DNA of 64,000 nt from Thalassobacillus devorans (GTDB lineage: Bacteria; Bacillota; Bacilli; Bacillales; Halobacillaceae): contig NZ_FXEH01000005.1 in the NCBI RefSeq assembly GCF_900176565.1, forward strand, positions 521,384-585,383, in the 5' to 3' direction. Each line of letters opens with the position of its first letter. Within the stretch, counting starts at the first letter, position 1. Of this stretch, positions 60,919-64,000 are shown piece after piece. The notes under the pieces were generated by a model that saw only the letters and a program-made list of their open reading frames with translations, did not search any database and was not told the origin of the DNA. The translations under genes were made by a program, and so were the position numbers.

Positions 60919-61491
60919 GTGATGGAGGATCAGACAAATTCAATCGGGGAAAAATTACGAGTTATAAGAATGGAACAAGGGGTAACGATTAATAAGCTCG
61001 CTAAACAGACAAACCTTACCCCCAGCTTTATCAGTCAATTTGAAAGAGGTATAACAAAAGCATCTGTTGCATCAATCCAAAAAATTACCCAAGCCCTAAA
61101 TACATCATTAGGTTCCTTATTTGAAAATGGATATGAATTTAAGCCAAATAATGATATTACATTAATTCGTAAAGAAAACCGCCGCCAATTAACATTTCCT
61201 AAACCAGAAAATACGAAAGATTATTTATTAACAGGCTTAGAAGGAAAGCTTCAAGTTATATATTCAAAAATTGAACCAGGTGGCGGAAGTGGAACACAGT
61301 ATACGCATAAAAGTGAAGAAGAATGTATCGTAATACTTACAGGAGAAATGAAATTGTCTATTGAAGAAAAAGAATATATTCTTTATGAAGGCGATTCTAT
61401 AACATTTTGTAGTCGTCAATTACATGGGTGGAAAAATATAGGCGAAGGCCCCTTGGAAGCCATGTGGATTATGACACCACCAACTTTTTAG
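60919..61491 (+). CDS. XRE-family regulator with C-terminal cupin
   Basis: A 190-residue regulator with an N-terminal helix-turn-helix (IGEKLRVIRMEQGVTINKLAKQTNLTPSFISQFERG) and a C-terminal cupin (YSKIEPGGGSGTQYTHKSEEECIVILTGEMKLSIEEKEYILYEGDSITF). This MerR-like XRE-cupin type usually controls a nearby catabolic operon in response to a small ligand. AAGGAG lies eight bases before GTG 60919 and eleven before ATG 60922; either could be used. It diverges from the flavoenzyme operon with a long palindrome between them. Confidence 0.87.
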   Translation: MMEDQTNSIGEKLRVIRMEQGVTINKLAKQTNLTPSFISQFERGITKASVASIQKITQALNTSLGSLFENGYEFKPNNDITLIRKENRRQLTFPKPENTKDYLLTGLEGKLQVIYSKIEPGGGSGTQYTHKSEEECIVILTGEMKLSIEEKEYILYEGDSITFCSRQLHGWKNIGEGPLEAMWIMTPPTF

Positions 61492-62139
61492 CATAAAGCT
61501 TCATCACAAAGAAATTGTAGATGCTTTAAAGAACCGGGGTAGGAAGGAAAAGAAAAAGCTAAATTGCTGTAATGCTTAATCTTAATAAATAAAATCCAAA
61601 TAAAAGTGCCTCCCACAAAATTTAGTGCGAAAACGTACTGGGGTCAGCTTATAATAGCTAATAAGTCAGCAGATAGATTCTTCATAAAAAGACCGACCTT
61701 AACAAAAGTTCATTTAACTTGTTTTAAAACGAATCCTAAAAACATATATAAAGGAATTCTCTAGGATGTAAGAGAATCTGCTTCTTTATCTTATAGGGGT
61801 GTAGCCTAACAAGTATAAACTTTAATTTCACGTATTTTTTTATTTGCAGGGAAGAATAAATAACGCTGACTCACGAGGTCTCCAATTAGCCTCATGAACC
61901 ATGAAATATGTGATAGGTAATGACGAATTATCATAAAAGCAAAAATTATGTCAGCTCTTAATTTATTCTTAATAATGTATACGAGCACTTATATGTATCG
62001 TGAGATTCATAGATTTATACTGAAAACGGGGATCTATATATGTTATGTCTATTTACTACAAAAGGCATCGAAATTCTCCAACTTTTTCAAATATAGAGAA
62101 AACGTATTAAAAGCCTATCCCCATAATAAGGGCAGGATT
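61492..62139. other. Non-coding, decayed region
   Basis: About 650 bases with frequent stops in all frames. Short frames here have no ribosome sites or recognisable motifs. AT content is high. I see no terminator with a clear stem directly after the XRE-cupin gene. It grades into the gene remnants at 62140-62540. Confidence 0.5.
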
Positions 62140-62401
62140 TTACACTGATGCGTTCATTAATAAGTTCAGCAGTACATCTATCAGAGGGTAATCAGAAGCT
62201 TCTATATCTTTTAGTAATCCAGCTAAATTATAAGTCGTCCTTACAATGAAGGCTTGCCCCCATTCTCCCTGATATCTAACAATATATTAGATTGCTGGGC
62301 CAATTCATCAAAAGGAAACCAACGATCCGTGTATTGACCACCATTTTTCCATTGAAGACATACTGCTTATGAATATGCCCGTAAATATAGCCATCAGCCA
62401 G
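62140..62401 (-). pseudogene. Remnant of a metallophosphoesterase (frameshifted C-terminal part)
   Basis: One minus-strand frame reads ADGYIYGHIHKQYVFNGKMV followed by VNTRIVGF, the GHxHK...VNTGSVG motif of calcineurin-like phosphoesterases (the GSVG is already mutated). The reading then continues in a second frame as PFDELAQQSNILLDI, and in a third as YQGEWGQAFIVRTTYNLAGLLKDIEASDYP, like the usual end of that family. At least two frameshifts are needed and the N-terminal metal-binding half is missing, so the gene is dead. Confidence 0.6.
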
Positions 62402-62471
62402 ATGGTGCCATCAAGCGATCTTTCTTTTCTTACCCTGTGGCCTCGGTAAACCACTTCAAATAGGTCAACAG

Positions 62472-62540
62472 GAAGACTACTACATTTGAAAACGTCTCGA
62501 AAAGGAATTGACTGCCAAGCAATGGAAATGTGTAAGGTTA
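62472..62540 (+). pseudogene. Fragment resembling the sigma-like factor
   Basis: The plus-strand frame reads EDYYI, a stop, then KRLEKELTAKQWKCVRL. This aligns with EDCYFWNAIQDELTEKQWKWM of the sigma-like protein at 24802-25302. It is only about 23 codons with an internal stop, so it is at best a relic. Confidence 0.35.
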
Positions 62541-62631
62541 CCCCTTAGACGAAAAAAAGCAAAGATGATAGTAGTTAAATCGTGCCTTTCCCTAACTAGG
62601 GAGGGGCACTTCCATACACTTTCACAAAAAA

Positions 62632-62657
62632 AGAGCCTCCTAATCAGAAGACCCTCT
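62632..62657 (-). terminator. Terminator after the KDPG aldolase gene
   Basis: On the minus strand an AGAG...CTCT stem with inner G-U-rich pairing around TGATTA is followed by seven Ts. It lies just beyond the aldolase stop. Confidence 0.62.
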
Positions 62658-62666
62658 ACTAACCTA

Positions 62667-63317
62667 TTATTTTTCTGAGCGCACCTCAGCAACTTTATCT
62701 ACATAGTTTTTAGCTAATTCTTTCAACCCTTGCCAATCCTCTTGTTCAATCATAGTTTTATTCACAAGAGAACCACCGACACCAGCTGCAACGGCGCCAG
62801 CTCTTAAAAAGTCGCCCAGGTTCTCGAGGTTGATTCCTCCGGTCGGCATTTTCTGAATATGGCCGAGCGGTCCGTTGACATCTTTGAAAAATTGAGGACC
62901 GACTACGGTCGCTGGAAATACTTTCACCATATTTGCTCCCCATTGATAAGCCTGATAGATTTCGGTTGGTGTAAATACACCTGGAATCATGATGACTCCC
63001 TGGCTTCTGGTGTATTCAATCGTTTCCTTATCTAAGGTTGGGGCGAAGACAAAGTCAGATCCTGCGTCGATTGCTTCTTTTGCCTGATCCTTATTTAATA
63101 CCGTTCCGGCTCCAACTAACACCGTATCCCCATAGCGTTCCTTGAGCTCACGAATAATTCGTACAGCCCCTTCAGATTCCATGGTGATTTCAATACTTGA
63201 TACGCCGCCATCGACAAATGCCTGGACGACGTGATGCACCTTTTCTGTATCTACTTTTCGCACTACCGCTACAATTCCCGATGATACTAGTCGCTCTAAT
63301 AAAGCTTCCTTACTCAT
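62667..63317 (-). CDS. KDPG / 4-hydroxy-2-oxoglutarate aldolase
   Basis: A 216-residue class I aldolase with SGIVAVVRKVDTEKV, GVSSIEITMESEGAV (catalytic Glu), LVGAGTVLNKDQA, FVFAPTLDKE and MVKVFPATVVGPQFFK with the Schiff-base Lys, then MPTGGINLENLG. It splits 2-keto-3-deoxy-6-phosphogluconate to pyruvate and glyceraldehyde-3-phosphate. It follows an SDR gene of the mannonate-oxidoreductase type after 28 bases, so it belongs to a hexuronate operon that continues past the window. It is clearly different in sequence from the dgoA-type aldolase at 28333-28974. Confidence 0.9.
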   Translation of the reverse strand: MSKEALLERLVSSGIVAVVRKVDTEKVHHVVQAFVDGGVSSIEITMESEGAVRIIRELKERYGDTVLVGAGTVLNKDQAKEAIDAGSDFVFAPTLDKETIEYTRSQGVIMIPGVFTPTEIYQAYQWGANMVKVFPATVVGPQFFKDVNGPLGHIQKMPTGGINLENLGDFLRAGAVAAGVGGSLVNKTMIEQEDWQGLKELAKNYVDKVAEVRSEK

Positions 63318-63345
63318 TATAAAACTCCTTTCCGCTCAGACCGTG

Positions 63346-64000
63346 TTATACACCGGAATATGCCATGAATCCACCATCAACAGGTATAGTAATACCTGTT
63401 ACAAATCCTGACATATCCTCATCTGCCAGCCAAAGCAACGTTCCAAGTAAATCTTCCGGCTTACCGAATCGTTGCTGTGGGGTATGACTGATAATTTTAT
63501 CGGAACGTTCCGTTAAAGAACCATCTTCATTCAGCAATAGTTTACGGTTTTGCTCGGTCAGGAAGAAGCCTGGTGCAATGGCATTAACACGGATGCCAAC
63601 ATCGGCCATATGAACAGCCAGCCATTGGGTAAAGTTTTCAATTCCTGCTTTTGCTGCACTATAGGCTGGCACTTTCGTCATCGGAGACGGGGCACTCATC
63701 GATGACATATTAATGATTGTTGCTCCCTTACGATTCATCATTTTTTTCGAGAAGACTTGCGTAGGGATAAACGTTCCAACTAAATTTAAATTAAAAACAA
63801 ATTGAAACCCGTCGTTGGTCATATCAAAGAACGTAGAAATATCCTTGTTCTCTAAATCCTCCGGCTTCAGTGTTTCGTTTGTCGTCGTTCCGTCTGGATG
63901 ATTGCCGCCGGCTCCGTTGATCAATATGTCGCAGACACCTAATTTTTCCGTAATGATTTGTTCCGCTTCACGAACACTTTCCACATCAAGAACATCGCAG
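63346..64000 (-). CDS. SDR oxidoreductase, probable fructuronate/mannonate reductase (5' end cut)
   Basis: The frame is open to the window edge, so the N-terminal NAD motif is missing. Visible are [20 protein letters not shown], the catalytic Ser in [13 protein letters not shown] and YxxxK in PAYSAAKAG, and the tail [42 protein letters not shown]. This insert-rich pattern is that of B. subtilis YjmF-type D-mannonate oxidoreductase, which replaces UxuB in the Ashwell glucuronate pathway. The KDPG aldolase downstream supports it. Confidence 0.82.
   Translation of the reverse strand, partial: CDVLDVESVREAEQIITEKLGVCDILINGAGGNHPDGTTTNETLKPEDLENKDISTFFDMTNDGFQFVFNLNLVGTFIPTQVFSKKMMNRKGATIINMSSMSAPSPMTKVPAYSAAKAGIENFTQWLAVHMADVGIRVNAIAPGFFLTEQNRKLLLNEDGSLTERSDKIISHTPQQRFGKPEDLLGTLLWLADEDMSGFVTGITIPVDGGFMAYSGV

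Noticed and set aside
61948-62148. 66-codon plus-strand frame in the decayed region
   Set aside because: No Shine-Dalgarno, unusual composition and no recognisable motif; it looks like chance.

Overview
The window looks like the chromosome of a low-GC Gram-positive rod of the Bacillaceae, probably a salt-tolerant Oceanobacillus/Virgibacillus/Gracilibacillus/Halobacillus type. The reasons are strong GGAGG ribosome sites, frequent GTG/TTG starts, CcpA-type cre sites, a SigB-like promoter in front of a csbB-gtcA-yfhO set, a BCCT osmolyte transporter and many Na+-driven symporters. The genus call is a guess. Nearly all of it is catabolic 'accessory' DNA, organised as self-contained modules, each with its own transporter and regulator, mostly on the minus strand. 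No rRNA, tRNA, CRISPR or prophage was seen.

Layout. 0-5.4 kb: a partial GntR/UTRA regulator, an M20 carbamoylase/allantoate hydrolase-like enzyme, and a divergent SSS symporter plus YtcJ-type amidohydrolase. 5.5-14.4 kb: a complete sialic-acid scavenging module (secreted sialidase; TRAP transporter SiaPQM; NanA, NanE, NanK; RpiR-type regulator). Its three promoters share one operator overlapping the -35 box, and two have a cre-like site just downstream of the -10. 14.6-19.0 kb: BCCT transporter, TetR regulator and CocE/NonD hydrolase in one operon. 19.3-23.3 kb: lipid-linked sugar modification of wall polymers (CsbB/GtcA/YfhO). 23.4-27.2 kb: secreted M14 carboxypeptidase, an orphan sigma-like factor and an intact IS1182-family element.

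27.2-32.3 kb: a De Ley-Doudoroff galactonate pathway (dehydratase, PfkB kinase, aldolase), an orphan sugar-binding lipoprotein and an IclR regulator. 32.5-46.0 kb: a galactoside/galactan-oligosaccharide module (GH43, GH2 and GH1 glycosidases, ABC importer, Leloir genes galK-galE-galT, an M24-fold protein lacking metal ligands) under a divergent ROK repressor with three shared AT-rich operators. 46.4-57 kb: 5-oxoprolinase subunits PxpBCA, a symporter with a tiny accessory protein, IclR, aminotransferase, TPP enzyme, family III CoA-transferase and a glutaryl-CoA-dehydrogenase-like enzyme. The order suggests a route from a lactam or amino acid to an acyl-CoA. 57-61.5 kb: a second symporter with small accessory protein, an Old-Yellow-Enzyme/Fe-S demethylase-type flavoenzyme and a divergent XRE-cupin regulator around a 34-bp palindrome. 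61.5-62.6 kb: decayed DNA with gene remnants. 62.7-64 kb: hexuronate genes (KDPG aldolase and a mannonate oxidoreductase-like SDR cut by the window edge).

Most notable: the shared sialic-acid operators, a pxpC gene whose only plausible start is ATT, two unannotated symporter small proteins, the metal-less M24 protein inside a sugar operon, and the possible lactam-to-glutaryl-CoA island.
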